DNA of 60,293 nt, taken from NCBI RefSeq assembly GCF_000429945.1, contig NZ_AUCV01000039.1:1-60293 (forward strand), read 5' to 3'. The notes beneath the pieces are model-generated. The model saw only the letters and a list, made by a program, of their open reading frames with translations. It did not search any database and was not told where the DNA came from. A program made the position numbers and the translations under genes. Positions 8,503 through 17,373 of the stretch are shown here, piece after piece. This DNA is from Desulfogranum japonicum DSM 18378. Its GTDB lineage: Bacteria > Desulfobacterota > Desulfobulbia > Desulfobulbales > Desulfobulbaceae. Each line of letters opens with the position of its first letter. Positions within the stretch are counted from its first letter, which is position 1.

Positions 8503-9156
8503 ATGAAAACAGAATCGGTTATTGTCTTTGATTTTGAGACCACCGGTGGATCGATTTCTGGGGGTGACCGCCCCATTGAAATCGGTGCGGTACGAATTGA
8601 AAAAGAATGTATTGTGGAACGGTTTCAAAATATTATGAATCCGGGGTTCCCTATCACTTCGTTTATCGAATCCCTGACCGGAATTTCCAGTCAGGCTGTG
8701 GAAGAGGCTCCTGATTGCGAAGTGGTTATGGAAAAATTCGCCCGTTTTATTGGAGATCATCCTTTAGTGGCGCATAATGCCTCCTTTGATATAAAATTTC
8801 TCGATAATGAGATGTCATACCTGCAGCAATACAGGCAAAATGAATTTGCCTGCTCAATGCTTGTGGCAAGACGTATTTATCCGGATGCTCTCAACCATAA
8901 ACTTCGATCCCTTGTTGAACACTGTGGAATACAGACTGATGACGTGTATCATCGTGCATTGGCAGATGCTGAGAAAACAGGTCTTCTCTGGATTGCTATG
9001 GTCAACTATCTGAAACAGATGTATGGTCTTCAAGATGTTCCATTCCATCTAATGCAAAAGGTTAGTAAGGTGTCCAGGCGTAAATTGGATTCTCTGATGG
9101 ATACGTATAAGCAACAGGAAAAGCACACTGCGCTGTCCCTCTTTCCCAACAACTGA
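8503..9156 (+). CDS. DnaQ-like 3'-5' exonuclease (DEDDh family)
   Basis: This 217-residue exonuclease belongs to the DNA polymerase III epsilon family. Exo I is FDFETTGG (residues 9-16, with catalytic Asp and Glu). Exo II is VAHNASFDIKFLD near residue 88. Exo III is YHRALADAEKTG near residue 150, with the DEDDh His. The remaining C-terminal part is too short for a full PolC or UvrC-like fusion. It may proofread, or it may act in repair as a stand-alone nuclease. The next gene begins only 13 bases downstream on the same strand, suggesting co-transcription. Confidence 0.85.
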   Translation: MKTESVIVFDFETTGGSISGGDRPIEIGAVRIEKECIVERFQNIMNPGFPITSFIESLTGISSQAVEEAPDCEVVMEKFARFIGDHPLVAHNASFDIKFLDNEMSYLQQYRQNEFACSMLVARRIYPDALNHKLRSLVEHCGIQTDDVYHRALADAEKTGLLWIAMVNYLKQMYGLQDVPFHLMQKVSKVSRRKLDSLMDTYKQQEKHTALSLFPNN

Positions 9157-9169
9157 TAGTACTATTGAT

Positions 9170-9487
9170 ATGAAACAGGTCCCTGTTGAGAGAAATCAAA
9201 CAGTTCGTCAGCAGCTTCTGACATTATTAGAGGAAGATGTTCTCGGTGTTCGGGAGCTTTCACAACATCTTCAAATTACAGAAAAAGAGGTTTACAGCCA
9301 TCTCGAACATATAGAACGAGGGGTGAAGGCAAGTGGCAAAAGACTCAGGGTAGAACCTGCCCGCTGCCTGTACTGTGATTTTGTTTTTGAAGACAGAACC
9401 CGTAAAAAAACACCTGGAAAATGTCCCGTCTGTCGAAAGACGAGAATTCAAAGACCACAATTCACCATTGTTAGTAGTAGTACATAA
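9170..9487 (+). CDS. Small HTH plus zinc-ribbon protein, predicted transcriptional regulator
   Basis: This 105-residue protein has an N-terminal winged-helix-like segment (residues 10-55; LGVRELSQHLQITEKEVYSH resembles a helix-turn-helix). The C-terminal zinc ribbon has its cysteine pairs in CLYC (about residue 66) and CPVC (about residue 90). This arrangement is seen in conserved small ArsR-like/zinc-ribbon proteins of unknown role. It follows the exonuclease gene by 13 bases, so the two are probably one transcript. DNA binding is inferred from the domain layout only. Confidence 0.7.
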   Translation: MKQVPVERNQTVRQQLLTLLEEDVLGVRELSQHLQITEKEVYSHLEHIERGVKASGKRLRVEPARCLYCDFVFEDRTRKKTPGKCPVCRKTRIQRPQFTIVSSST

Positions 9488-9521
9488 TTCTTAAAATGAT
9501 CTGTCAATCAAAAGGCATATT

Positions 9522-10439
9522 ATGGTTCTGAACGCACTGTTTCCTGTATTTGCCCTGATTCTCACAGGTATACTCCTTCGTCGCATTGGAATCGTAGAAA
9601 AAACCTTTTTTAGAAACAGTGACCGACTTGTGTATTACGTTCTTTTTCCGGTCATGTTGTTTTGGAAAATTGGCGCTGCATCACTGGCGCAAGGGAGCGA
9701 GTGGCACTACCTGATTGCCTCGCTATGTGCTGTAACAGCAGTTTTTTTTCTCAGTCTCCTATTCATTCGCTTGACCAGGATGAATGCATATAAAGCTGGA
9801 ACCTTCAGCCAAAGTTGTTATCGCTTTAATACATACATCGGTATGGCTGTGGTTATTAACCTGTTTGGGGAAAAAGGAGTTCAACTGTTTGCAATTTTGG
9901 TTGGAGTTCTCATTCCAATAATTAATGTCATGAGTGTGGGAGTTCTTGTCTGGCACGATAGCAGTGCAGAAAAGGTATCGTCTCGTTTGGCATCAACAAT
10001 GAAGACGTTGATGACCAATCCCTTAATCCTGGGTTGCCTGGCCGGGATAGGCTATGCGCATTACATCGGAGGATTTCCACAATACATCGATAATTTTCTT
10101 CGGCTGCTTTCTTCTACCACTCTTCCTCTAGCTCTTTTCTCCATAGGTGGTGCACTTTCGTTTCAGAGTGCACGTGATAATGCCATTCTGGCTGGTTTGG
10201 GTGCTGTAATCAAACTGGTTTTTCTCCCATTAACAGGGTGGTTTTCTCTTTACCTTTTTCATGTGCAGGGGATAACCTGGCAGGTGAGTATGCTCTTTTT
10301 TTCTTTACCTGCTTCCACTGCCATATATGTGCTTTCTGCACAGTTGCATTCAGACACCGAGCTTGCTTCTGCTGCTATAGTTCTTTCTACCCTCAGTGCA
10401 TTTTTTACCATGTCTGTTCTTATCACCTGGATCACATAG
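9522..10439 (+). CDS. AEC (auxin efflux carrier) family transporter
   Basis: This 305-residue integral membrane protein has about ten helices, split into two five-helix halves. Characteristic segments are the start FPVFALILTGILLRRIGIV, the mid-first-half YVLFPVMLFWKIG, and the second-half LPLALFSIGGALSF with LFFSLPASTAIYVLSAQ. Bacterial members carry small organic acids such as malate or malonate; the substrate here is not readable. The ATG at 9522 has an AAAGG ribosome site. It is close behind the HTH/zinc-ribbon gene but may be independent. Confidence 0.8.
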   Translation: MVLNALFPVFALILTGILLRRIGIVEKTFFRNSDRLVYYVLFPVMLFWKIGAASLAQGSEWHYLIASLCAVTAVFFLSLLFIRLTRMNAYKAGTFSQSCYRFNTYIGMAVVINLFGEKGVQLFAILVGVLIPIINVMSVGVLVWHDSSAEKVSSRLASTMKTLMTNPLILGCLAGIGYAHYIGGFPQYIDNFLRLLSSTTLPLALFSIGGALSFQSARDNAILAGLGAVIKLVFLPLTGWFSLYLFHVQGITWQVSMLFFSLPASTAIYVLSAQLHSDTELASAAIVLSTLSAFFTMSVLITWIT

Positions 10440-10465
10440 ACAGATCCCTGTCAGCAGACATTTGG

Positions 10466-11428
10466 CTATGGAGTGAGGAGAATTTTACCACACTTACCGT
10501 TCGCCATAACCTGTTGATGTGCTTTACAGGCATCCTCAAGGGAGAAAACCCGGGCAATCACCGGTTTCAGGGTACCTGTTGTCAGAGCAGCCTGAATTCC
10601 TGCCTGTGCTTGTTTCAATTCCTCACCTGTACTGTTAAACAATGATAAGCCACGAATATCGAGTTCCGGTCCCATGGTAGATCTGGGGTCGAACGTAATT
10701 GTTCCGCGGCTGCCAATAACCACTACTCGACCACGTGGGGCAAGTAATTCCATGTCTCTAGAAAGGTTGACATTGGCAAGCATTTCCAGGATGAGGTTGA
10801 ATCGATTATTTTGTAGTTCTTTCTGTAATGTACTTAAATATTCCTGTTCTCTATGATTCCATACGCCAGATATGCCAAGGCTTTTCAATCTGTCTATTCC
10901 TGCCTTAGTACCAGCTGTGCCGTAAACTTTTAGCCCTGCGGCTCTAGCCATCTGCACAGCGCACATGCCCACAGAACTGCTGGCGCCATGAATAAATACT
11001 TTTTCTCCCGCTTGGGCACAGCCCCTGATAAATAAGGCTCGCCAGGCAGTTGTGGCTGGTACACCCAGGGAAGCGCCTTCCTGAAAACTGATTCCATCCG
11101 GTAAATGAAAAACCTGGGATGTTTTGGCGGTTACCCGTTGCGCGTATCCACCGGAGATGGTTCCGCAGGTATATACACGAGTTCCACAGGTGAAAGACGG
11201 TTCTTGCGATCCACATTGCTCTATTATACCTGCAACATCGGATCCGGGAATGTACGGTAGACTTGGGAGCACAGGGTACTTTCCGCTACGTATATAGGTG
11301 TCAACAGGATTGACGCCTATTGCCTTAACCTTGATCAATACTTCGTCTATTGCAGGAGTCGGCCTGTCAATGTCTGTGTATTGTAGCACTTCTGGTTGGC
11401 CAAATTTAGAGACTTGAATTGCCTTCAT
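10466..11428 (-). CDS. Quinone oxidoreductase, zeta-crystallin-like MDR family
   Basis: This 320-residue NADPH-dependent medium-chain dehydrogenase/reductase lacks the structural and catalytic zinc cysteines, as expected for quinone oxidoreductases. The N-terminal GroES-like half includes KVKAIGVNPVDTYIRSGKYP. The Rossmann half includes VFIHGASSSVGMCAVQMARA near residue 145, an AxxGxxG-type nucleotide motif. The substrate is probably a quinone or enone. A strong AGGAGG ribosome site precedes the ATG. It lies about 93 bases downstream of ridA on the same strand, suggesting a stress- or detoxification-related transcript. Confidence 0.85.
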   Translation of the reverse strand: MKAIQVSKFGQPEVLQYTDIDRPTPAIDEVLIKVKAIGVNPVDTYIRSGKYPVLPSLPYIPGSDVAGIIEQCGSQEPSFTCGTRVYTCGTISGGYAQRVTAKTSQVFHLPDGISFQEGASLGVPATTAWRALFIRGCAQAGEKVFIHGASSSVGMCAVQMARAAGLKVYGTAGTKAGIDRLKSLGISGVWNHREQEYLSTLQKELQNNRFNLILEMLANVNLSRDMELLAPRGRVVVIGSRGTITFDPRSTMGPELDIRGLSLFNSTGEELKQAQAGIQAALTTGTLKPVIARVFSLEDACKAHQQVMANGKCGKILLTP

Positions 11429-11521
11429 CGGACCCTCCTTGATAATAGGAATTCTTCTCTTGAGAGAGGATCATTTATTTGCAAGAGACTGTTGATAAGA
11501 CTATCCACGGATAGCCAAAGT

Positions 11522-11908
11522 TCATACTGTAAGAACGGCAATAGCTTCGATTTCTACCATCACATCTTTTGGCAGGCGGGAGACCTCTACACAGGATCGT
11601 GAGGGTGGATTGGAGTCAAAATATTTTCCATAAACTTCGTTAAATTCAGCGAAGTCATCCATGTTTTTCAAAAAGCAGGTTGTTTTAACGATGTTTGATA
11701 GATTCCCACCGGCATTTTCTACAATTGTTCGCAGATTTTTCATAACCTGTCTGGTTTGCTCTGTAATGGAAGTTCCTACAATTTCCATGGTTGCTGGATC
11801 AAGAGGAATCTGTCCCGATGTATAAAGAAAGTTAGTAACCAGTACTGCCTGTGAGTATGGGCCAATTGCAGCAGGTGCTGCATCTGTGGCCAGTATTTTT
11901 TTTTCCAT
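11522..11908 (-). CDS. ridA: RidA-family enamine/imine deaminase
   Basis: This 128-residue cytoplasmic trimer-forming enzyme hydrolyses reactive 2-aminoacrylate and related enamines made by PLP enzymes. The family pattern is clear: AAPAAIGPYSQAV (residues 9-21), TSGQIPLDP near residue 30, and the C-terminal PSRSCVEVSRLPKDVMVEIEA, split over residues 102-122. The catalytic Arg and Glu of this block are present. It is probably co-transcribed with the quinone oxidoreductase downstream. Confidence 0.93.
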   Translation of the reverse strand: MEKKILATDAAPAAIGPYSQAVLVTNFLYTSGQIPLDPATMEIVGTSITEQTRQVMKNLRTIVENAGGNLSNIVKTTCFLKNMDDFAEFNEVYGKYFDSNPPSRSCVEVSRLPKDVMVEIEAIAVLTV

Positions 11909-12112
11909 GGTGAAACCTTATAGTACCTGATGGGTGATGGTGAGAGAATGGTTATTGTCAGAGTAACACTGAATTGTCTTCTGTACAAATACCAGTATGG
12001 TGGAGAACGGTTTTGAGTTCTCAGCAAAAGAGCTATTGGAAATTCTGTCTTATCGGGATACGTTAATTCCTGGTTTAAGTTTGTAAACCTTATAGCCTGA
12101 AAGGAGATAATT

Positions 12113-12694
12113 ATGACAGGTACAACAGGTCCGAAAGATGCTTTACTTCTTGTCGACCTCCAAAATGATTTTTTTGAGCAGGGGCGTCTGGCTGTTCCCG
12201 GTTCGAATGCTTGTATTTCTACGATTAATTCTTACATAGATTTATTTACAACAAATCAGCTTCCTATCATAGCCACTCGTGATTGGCATCCTGCAGACCA
12301 TTGTTCATTTGTTAGCCAGGGAGGAATTTGGCCGGAGCATTGCATAGCTGGTAGTTCTGGAGCAGCATTTCACGCAGAGCTCAATATTCCCTGTTCCATA
12401 CACATCATTTCCAAAGCAACCAAAAAAGACGCCGATGCCTATTCTGGGTTTGAGGGAACAGATCTCAAAGACTACCTAAGTTCTCAGGGGATTCGACGAC
12501 TGTTTATTTGCGGTTTGGCAACAGACTACTGCGTATTGGCGACTGTCAAAGATGCCTTGGCCAACAGGTTGCATGTTGTGGTGCTTGTGGATGCAATCAA
12601 AGCGGTAAACGTACAACCTGACGATGGTGATCATGCCTTACAAAGTATGCAGGAGCTCGGCGCTGAGCTGATTAGACGAGAGGAGCTGTTTTGA
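12113..12694 (+). CDS. pncA: Nicotinamidase
   Basis: This enzyme hydrolyses nicotinamide to nicotinate for NAD salvage. The 193-residue isochorismatase-fold protein has the catalytic triad in the expected places: Asp in LLVDLQNDFF (about residue 16), Lys in ISKATKKDADAYSGF (about residue 102), and Cys in FICGLATDYCVLATV (about residue 143). The metal site is visible as TRDWHPADHCSF. An AAGGAG ribosome site precedes the ATG. The stop overlaps the start of the next gene, nicotinate phosphoribosyltransferase, so the two consecutive salvage steps are coupled. Confidence 0.93.
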   Translation: MTGTTGPKDALLLVDLQNDFFEQGRLAVPGSNACISTINSYIDLFTTNQLPIIATRDWHPADHCSFVSQGGIWPEHCIAGSSGAAFHAELNIPCSIHIISKATKKDADAYSGFEGTDLKDYLSSQGIRRLFICGLATDYCVLATVKDALANRLHVVVLVDAIKAVNVQPDDGDHALQSMQELGAELIRREELF

Positions 12695-14028
12695 TGGGGA
12701 TTGAGTCGCCTTTGCTAACAGATTTATACCAGTTGACGATGATGCAGGCCTATCTTGATCATGGAATGCAAGACACTGCAGCTTTTGAATTTTTTGTGAG
12801 ACGCCTGCCAAATGAAAGAAATGTTCTTGTTGCAGCTGGCCTGGAGCAGGTCATCGAATATCTGCAAGAGTTGCATTTTTCAAGTGAAGAGTTGGCGTAT
12901 CTGGGCTCAACAGGTTTTTTTCATGAACGTTTTCTGGAGTATCTTCAAGGGCTGCGGTTTACAGGTGATGTGGATGCCATGGCTGAAGGGACCTTATTTT
13001 TTGCCGATGAACCAATTATACGTATAACGGCTCCTTTGCCTCTGGCTCAGCTTGTTGAAACCAGAATTATCAATCTGTTACAATTTCAAACAATGATTGC
13101 TTCCAAGGCCTTGCGTATGCAGCTTGCTGCTCCAGAAAAGCTGCTTGTTGATTTTGGGTTGCGACGGAGCCATGGCGCAGAGGCAGGGCTTTTAGCTGCG
13201 CGGGCTGGTTATATTGCGGGTCTTCACGGAACCGCCACTGTTCTGGCAGGTATGCGTTTTGATATTCCTATCTATGGGACCATGGCCCATTCCTATATCC
13301 AGGCACATCAATCTGAACAAGATGCCTTTCGAAATTTTGCAAACAGTCATCCTGACAATGTTGTTTTATTAATTGACACATATGATACTCTTCAGGGGAT
13401 ACAACGTGTCATTGAGTTAGCCCCGGCACTTGCGAAACAAGGCATTGCAGTCAAGGGGGTACGGATTGACAGTGGCGATCTTGCTCTTTTGAGTAAGCAG
13501 GTACGGCGGGCACTCGATGATTCAGGGCTTGACAAGGTTAAGATAATGGCGAGCAACAGCCTTGATGAGTATGCCTTACGGCAGCTCGAACAGCAAAATG
13601 CCCCAATAGATGGATATGGAATAGGGACCCGTCTGATTACTTCCTCAGACGCACCATATCTCGATTGTGCGTATAAAATGGTTGAATACAAAGGTCAGGG
13701 GAAAAGAAAAAAATCTGCAAGTAAGACAACTTGGCCAGGTCGTAAGCAGGTATATCGTTATTATGACGAAGACGGTTTCATGCAGACAGATACCCTGGAT
13801 CTTGATACGGAAAGTCAATCTGGCAAGCCATTACTTGCACCGGTTATGCGTCAGGGCAAGGTAGTTGAGCAACAACCAGAACTTACAGAAATTCGTGATT
13901 ATGTAAGCAAACAGATATCCACTATGCCAAAGGATATGCTGGCATTGGATAAAAGCACTGCCTATCCTGTTTGTGTTGCAGAAAATCTCCAAAGATTGGC
14001 AGCTCAGGTTGATCAGGAAATTGTATGA
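12694..14028 (+). CDS. pncB: Nicotinate phosphoribosyltransferase
   Basis: This enzyme converts nicotinate and PRPP to nicotinate mononucleotide (Preiss-Handler NAD salvage). The protein is about 444 residues. Typical blocks are the start LLTDLYQLTMMQAYLDHG, EFFVRRLPNERNVLVAAGL, the phosphoribosylation region DFGLRRSHGAEAG near residue 151 with its conserved His, GTMAHSYIQAH near residue 195, and VRIDSGDL near residue 255. The ATG at 12694 overlaps the pncA TGA and has a GAGAGGAG site; a TTG one codon earlier is less likely. The length matches the bacterial short PncB group. Confidence 0.92.
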   Translation: MGIESPLLTDLYQLTMMQAYLDHGMQDTAAFEFFVRRLPNERNVLVAAGLEQVIEYLQELHFSSEELAYLGSTGFFHERFLEYLQGLRFTGDVDAMAEGTLFFADEPIIRITAPLPLAQLVETRIINLLQFQTMIASKALRMQLAAPEKLLVDFGLRRSHGAEAGLLAARAGYIAGLHGTATVLAGMRFDIPIYGTMAHSYIQAHQSEQDAFRNFANSHPDNVVLLIDTYDTLQGIQRVIELAPALAKQGIAVKGVRIDSGDLALLSKQVRRALDDSGLDKVKIMASNSLDEYALRQLEQQNAPIDGYGIGTRLITSSDAPYLDCAYKMVEYKGQGKRKKSASKTTWPGRKQVYRYYDEDGFMQTDTLDLDTESQSGKPLLAPVMRQGKVVEQQPELTEIRDYVSKQISTMPKDMLALDKSTAYPVCVAENLQRLAAQVDQEIV

Positions 14029-14818
14029 AGTTTTAACGGAAGTCCAATGCTTTGGTTGTGTTCACCTGATGGCCTGATAAATAGTGTCTGTCCACACATG
14101 GTATTCTGGACCAATTTTGGCATTATGCTCACAGTTTTTCAAAGGTAAGCGTAGGCTCCGATATGAGATATATGACTGCGGTAACATTTTTCATTTGCCT
14201 CGGAGGCTACGTTTACCTCAACTTAAGGGTCACGGAAAAAATAAATTATCCAATCTTGTTTGTCTCTCGACTCGGTAACGTAGTCGCGTCAATGGCTCAA
14301 TACGGCCAACATGGAACCTTTGACGCTACGACGTTACCAAACCGATATCCTACGCAATTTTTGTATATTTATTATTTTCCGCGCCCCTAGGTAAACCATC
14401 TTTATTGTGGGCTCTGGCTAACTCTTTGTAATTCTATTTTTTTATCTTTTCCGCGCCCAACATATGGATTTTTGATTGCCCATAAAAATAACAATATGTT
14501 GCGATAAATGGCTGTGCTCCATCAGTATAATTGATCCCACTGTAGTTCGGTACAGTTGCATGCTGTGAAGCTATCAAGTTACAGCAAGATATACTGAAAA
14601 AGTCAGTGCTCTTTTCTCTGCCCCCCCTCCCATTATGATTTCACCAGTGTGTCAAGAGATTGCAATAATAAATAACCAACGGAAATATAACAAATTGTTA
14701 ACAAGCGTTGGCTATGTAGTACAATATAAAGAGCCATTTCTTCCTGTAATATAATCTTATTTACTGCATAGAGTTACGCCTTTAACCATCATAATTTTCG
14801 TTAACAATCATATTTTGC
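14029..14818. other. Long intergenic region with structured repeats
   Basis: About 790 bases separate pncB from the next gene. The first third carries two strong inverted repeats (listed separately). The short string TTTTCCGCGCCC occurs twice, at about 14376 and 14446. No ORF here is convincing. The last 250 bases are AT-rich and probably contain the promoter of the gene at 14819. Confidence 0.4.
14144..14338. repeat. Two successive hairpins with related arms
   Basis: Hairpin one pairs GGTAAGCGTAGGCTCCGA (14144-14161) with TCGGAGGCTACGTTTACC (14200-14217), with two mismatches. Hairpin two pairs GGTAACGTAGTCGCGTCAA (14274-14292) with TTGACGCTACGACGTTACC (14320-14338), also with two mismatches. 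Both left arms start GGTAA and contain CGTAG, so they may descend from one unit. The first left arm resembles part of the dispersed repeat at 42725-42846 and 56328-56447 (GGTAAGCGAAGACTCCG), suggesting a diverged third member. Confidence 0.6.
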
Positions 14819-16546
14819 ATGGATATATTTCTCATAGATGCCATAGGTCCTTTTTTCAAAGGGTATAATAAGAAAAGGATTAATTGGTCAAAAATTCCCT
14901 TTCATTATTTGGATCTCCAGGATCCGCAAACACGGCAGGAACATTTTAAAAATATAAGAGAAGAGCTCAACAGATTTTCTGCAGCCGTGAGTCAGGAGGG
15001 CTATAATTATCTCAGCCTTGATGATGTCGCTCATCTTGCACCTGACAGGTTTCATAGCAGGGAAATTAACAGCCTTATAGGCATGTACCAGCAAGAATAT
15101 GATCATTTGTTTGAGATCATTTACAAGTATGAACTGGGCTGCTTTCTGACTATGGACATTCTTTCCTTTTCATTAGACCTTCAAAAACAACTAGGGCATT
15201 CTTTTGAACTGCAACTGGAGTACATTTGCAGGCAAATTCATTCAATCTTTCTTCGTTTTCCATGCATATCTGGTGTTATCCTGCGGGTAGGAGAAAGTGA
15301 TGGTACTGATGTTCAGGGTGTATTCAGAAGCGAACTTATTCTTAAAAAGCCAAGTCAGGTGAACAGGCTGCTACATCGTCTGCTACCTGTATTCGAACAT
15401 TATGATAAACTCCTCATCTTAAGAACATGGACCGTTGGTGCGTATAAACTTGGAGATTTTATCTGGCACCGGCGAACCACCGCAAAGGTACTTGAGGGAA
15501 TAGTCAGTCCTTGCTTTATTCTTTCAATGAAATTTGGAGAAACTGACTTTTTTCGATACCTTCCTCTAAATAAGCATTTTTTCAGGTTACCCCATGTCCA
15601 AAAGATGATTGAATTTCAGGCTCGTCGAGAATACGAAGGTTGTGGAGAATACCCCTCTTTCATCGGGTGGGATTACCATGATTATGCCGTGCAGTTACAG
15701 GAAGCAGAAAATCTCGCAGGCATCTGCGTCTGGTGTCAAACTGGTGGTTGGGTACCTTTTCGTCGATTGACTTATCTTGAACCTGAAGGGTTTTGGAATG
15801 AATTAAACAGCCACGTTACTGTACAGATTTTTAGATATGGTACATCTGTTGAGGCTGCTATTAGAAGTTTCTGTGTAAAAAAACAGATAACACAAGTAGA
15901 AGAATTTACACGTCTGCTACAACTTGATGATCTAGTTATTAAAGATTTGCTGTACATACGCGAGCTGGCTGGAAGAAAATTTTTTTTTCGCAGAATTCGT
16001 ATTCCACCTCTTCTCTCTGTGTTCTGGAATACAATATTTATCAATCATTCTATCCGGAAGATTTTACAAGCACTGACAGTTTGTCCTCAACAATGCCTGA
16101 TCGAGGCGGAGCAGGCGTTGCAAAATCTGGAAGAAATGGAGATTTGTGCAGAAAGGGCAGGAGTGTCAGTGGAAGATATCCTTTTTATGAAAGATACTTT
16201 TGCAATTTTAGCCCTGGCCCGGAGATATTATTATGAACCATATTCTGAGGATATCCGTGTACAGGTAAAAGAAGCAAAAAAAGCTTATAAGCGTAAATAT
16301 CCTAAAAGCAGGCGGTATAGATACCGCATCAAAACGAATTATACCCCATTTCCTCTCCAGGGCAGGTATTTGAAGCTGCTGTTAAAATTAGCATTAAGAA
16401 AAAAACGGGGATACAGGCTCCTTGATCATTTGGTGATGTTACATTTTTTAGCTCTTCTTTTCCGCATACTCATTATGCATCGGCCAAAAATGATACCCAA
16501 ATTTGCTCGTAAACATGCAATGGGGATTGAAACTATCTTTAAGTAA
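14819..16546 (+). CDS. Large uncharacterised protein with TIM-barrel glycosidase-like features
   Basis: I do not recognise this 575-residue protein with certainty. No signal peptide is visible. The first ~340 residues alternate short hydrophobic strands and helices, with acidic residues at strand ends, such as YLSLDDVAHL (about 63), GVILRVGESDGTD (about 155), LILRTWTVGAYK (about 196) and FIGWDYHDYA (about 284). This pattern resembles (beta/alpha)8 glycoside hydrolases, and FQARREYEGCGEYP faintly recalls the alpha-glucuronidase group. The C-terminal 200 residues are helical and very basic (repeated KR and RYRYR runs), perhaps contacting membrane or polysaccharide. It is monocistronic after a long leader. 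The function is unknown. Confidence 0.6.
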   Translation: MDIFLIDAIGPFFKGYNKKRINWSKIPFHYLDLQDPQTRQEHFKNIREELNRFSAAVSQEGYNYLSLDDVAHLAPDRFHSREINSLIGMYQQEYDHLFEIIYKYELGCFLTMDILSFSLDLQKQLGHSFELQLEYICRQIHSIFLRFPCISGVILRVGESDGTDVQGVFRSELILKKPSQVNRLLHRLLPVFEHYDKLLILRTWTVGAYKLGDFIWHRRTTAKVLEGIVSPCFILSMKFGETDFFRYLPLNKHFFRLPHVQKMIEFQARREYEGCGEYPSFIGWDYHDYAVQLQEAENLAGICVWCQTGGWVPFRRLTYLEPEGFWNELNSHVTVQIFRYGTSVEAAIRSFCVKKQITQVEEFTRLLQLDDLVIKDLLYIRELAGRKFFFRRIRIPPLLSVFWNTIFINHSIRKILQALTVCPQQCLIEAEQALQNLEEMEICAERAGVSVEDILFMKDTFAILALARRYYYEPYSEDIRVQVKEAKKAYKRKYPKSRRYRYRIKTNYTPFPLQGRYLKLLLKLALRKKRGYRLLDHLVMLHFLALLFRILIMHRPKMIPKFARKHAMGIETIFK

Positions 16547-16953
16547 TACTGTCTTTCAGTATGGAGAGTTCATGGTCGAAAGGAGTATTTGTAGCATGGG
16601 AAGGGTAGCTAAAAATACACTCGCATGAATTCACATACAGTATATATTATCAGACCATTTTGAAGACATTGTCGCAGATAATAAAAAAAAGATCACTTTT
16701 TTTTAAGCTTTGTCTGAAGCAACGAGCGTGTTGGCAATGCTCAATAATATAGTTTTTGTCTATGATGTTTTGGGGAGTCATTCCATTGATCATACGATTC
16801 TTTGTTTACAACAAAGCCATGATTTGATAGGGATATAGCGCGTTGCGCATCGCTTGGTTGACGTAACCTGAGGATAGTGAATTTTTTTAAAGTAAAAAAA
16901 TAAATAAAGCAAACTGTCTCCAGGTAGATGTAAAAGGAAAAAAGGAGGAATGT
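16547..16953. other. Intergenic region, no gene recognised
   Basis: This stretch of about 400 bases is AT-rich, with only tiny ORFs and an A-run/T-run near 16684-16705 that could form a weak terminator for the preceding gene. The final 15 bases hold a strong AAAGGAGG ribosome site for the gene at 16954. Confidence 0.3.
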
Positions 16954-17202
16954 ATGAATATCAAATCACTTGCAGGCTATTCAATAATCTTGATTACTAC
17001 GGTTGTTTTCATTGGTTGCAGTGTATCTGTTGCTGCGGATTGCAAAGGGCTGGAACAAGGAAAATGCGAGGATAGCAGTAGTTGCACGTGGGTTAACAGT
17101 TATACAACTCAATCCGGAAAGACAGTGTCTGCATATTGCCGGAAAAAAGGAGGCAAAAGCAATACTTCGACTGCTGGTAAAACATCAACTGATAAGAGTT
17201 AA
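16954..17202 (+). CDS. Small secreted cysteine-rich protein
   Basis: This 82-residue protein has a very strong AAAGGAGG ribosome site. The first 28 residues form a signal peptide with either a lipobox-like VFIGC or ordinary cleavage after SVAA. The mature part has four cysteines in the pattern C-K-G-L, G-K-C-E, S-S-C-T-W-V and A-Y-C-R, then a Ser/Thr/Lys-rich tail. The layout suggests a small disulfide-bonded domain exported to the periplasm. I cannot assign a function. It is monocistronic and converges with the ParB-domain gene. Confidence 0.65.
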   Translation: MNIKSLAGYSIILITTVVFIGCSVSVAADCKGLEQGKCEDSSSCTWVNSYTTQSGKTVSAYCRKKGGKSNTSTAGKTSTDKS

Positions 17203-17373
17203 GCGTTGTCTCCTGTTATGGAAAAAATATTGAATAATTACAAAAATATAGCTGTTTGAGTAAGGCGAGTGTCGTGTTTGTCGTATGCTGAACAGTGAAT
17301 TTGTCATTTTCAATTTTCATAAATGCGGGCTGAGAATATATCGTTCATTATGCTTGGCCCGCACCTCATTTTA

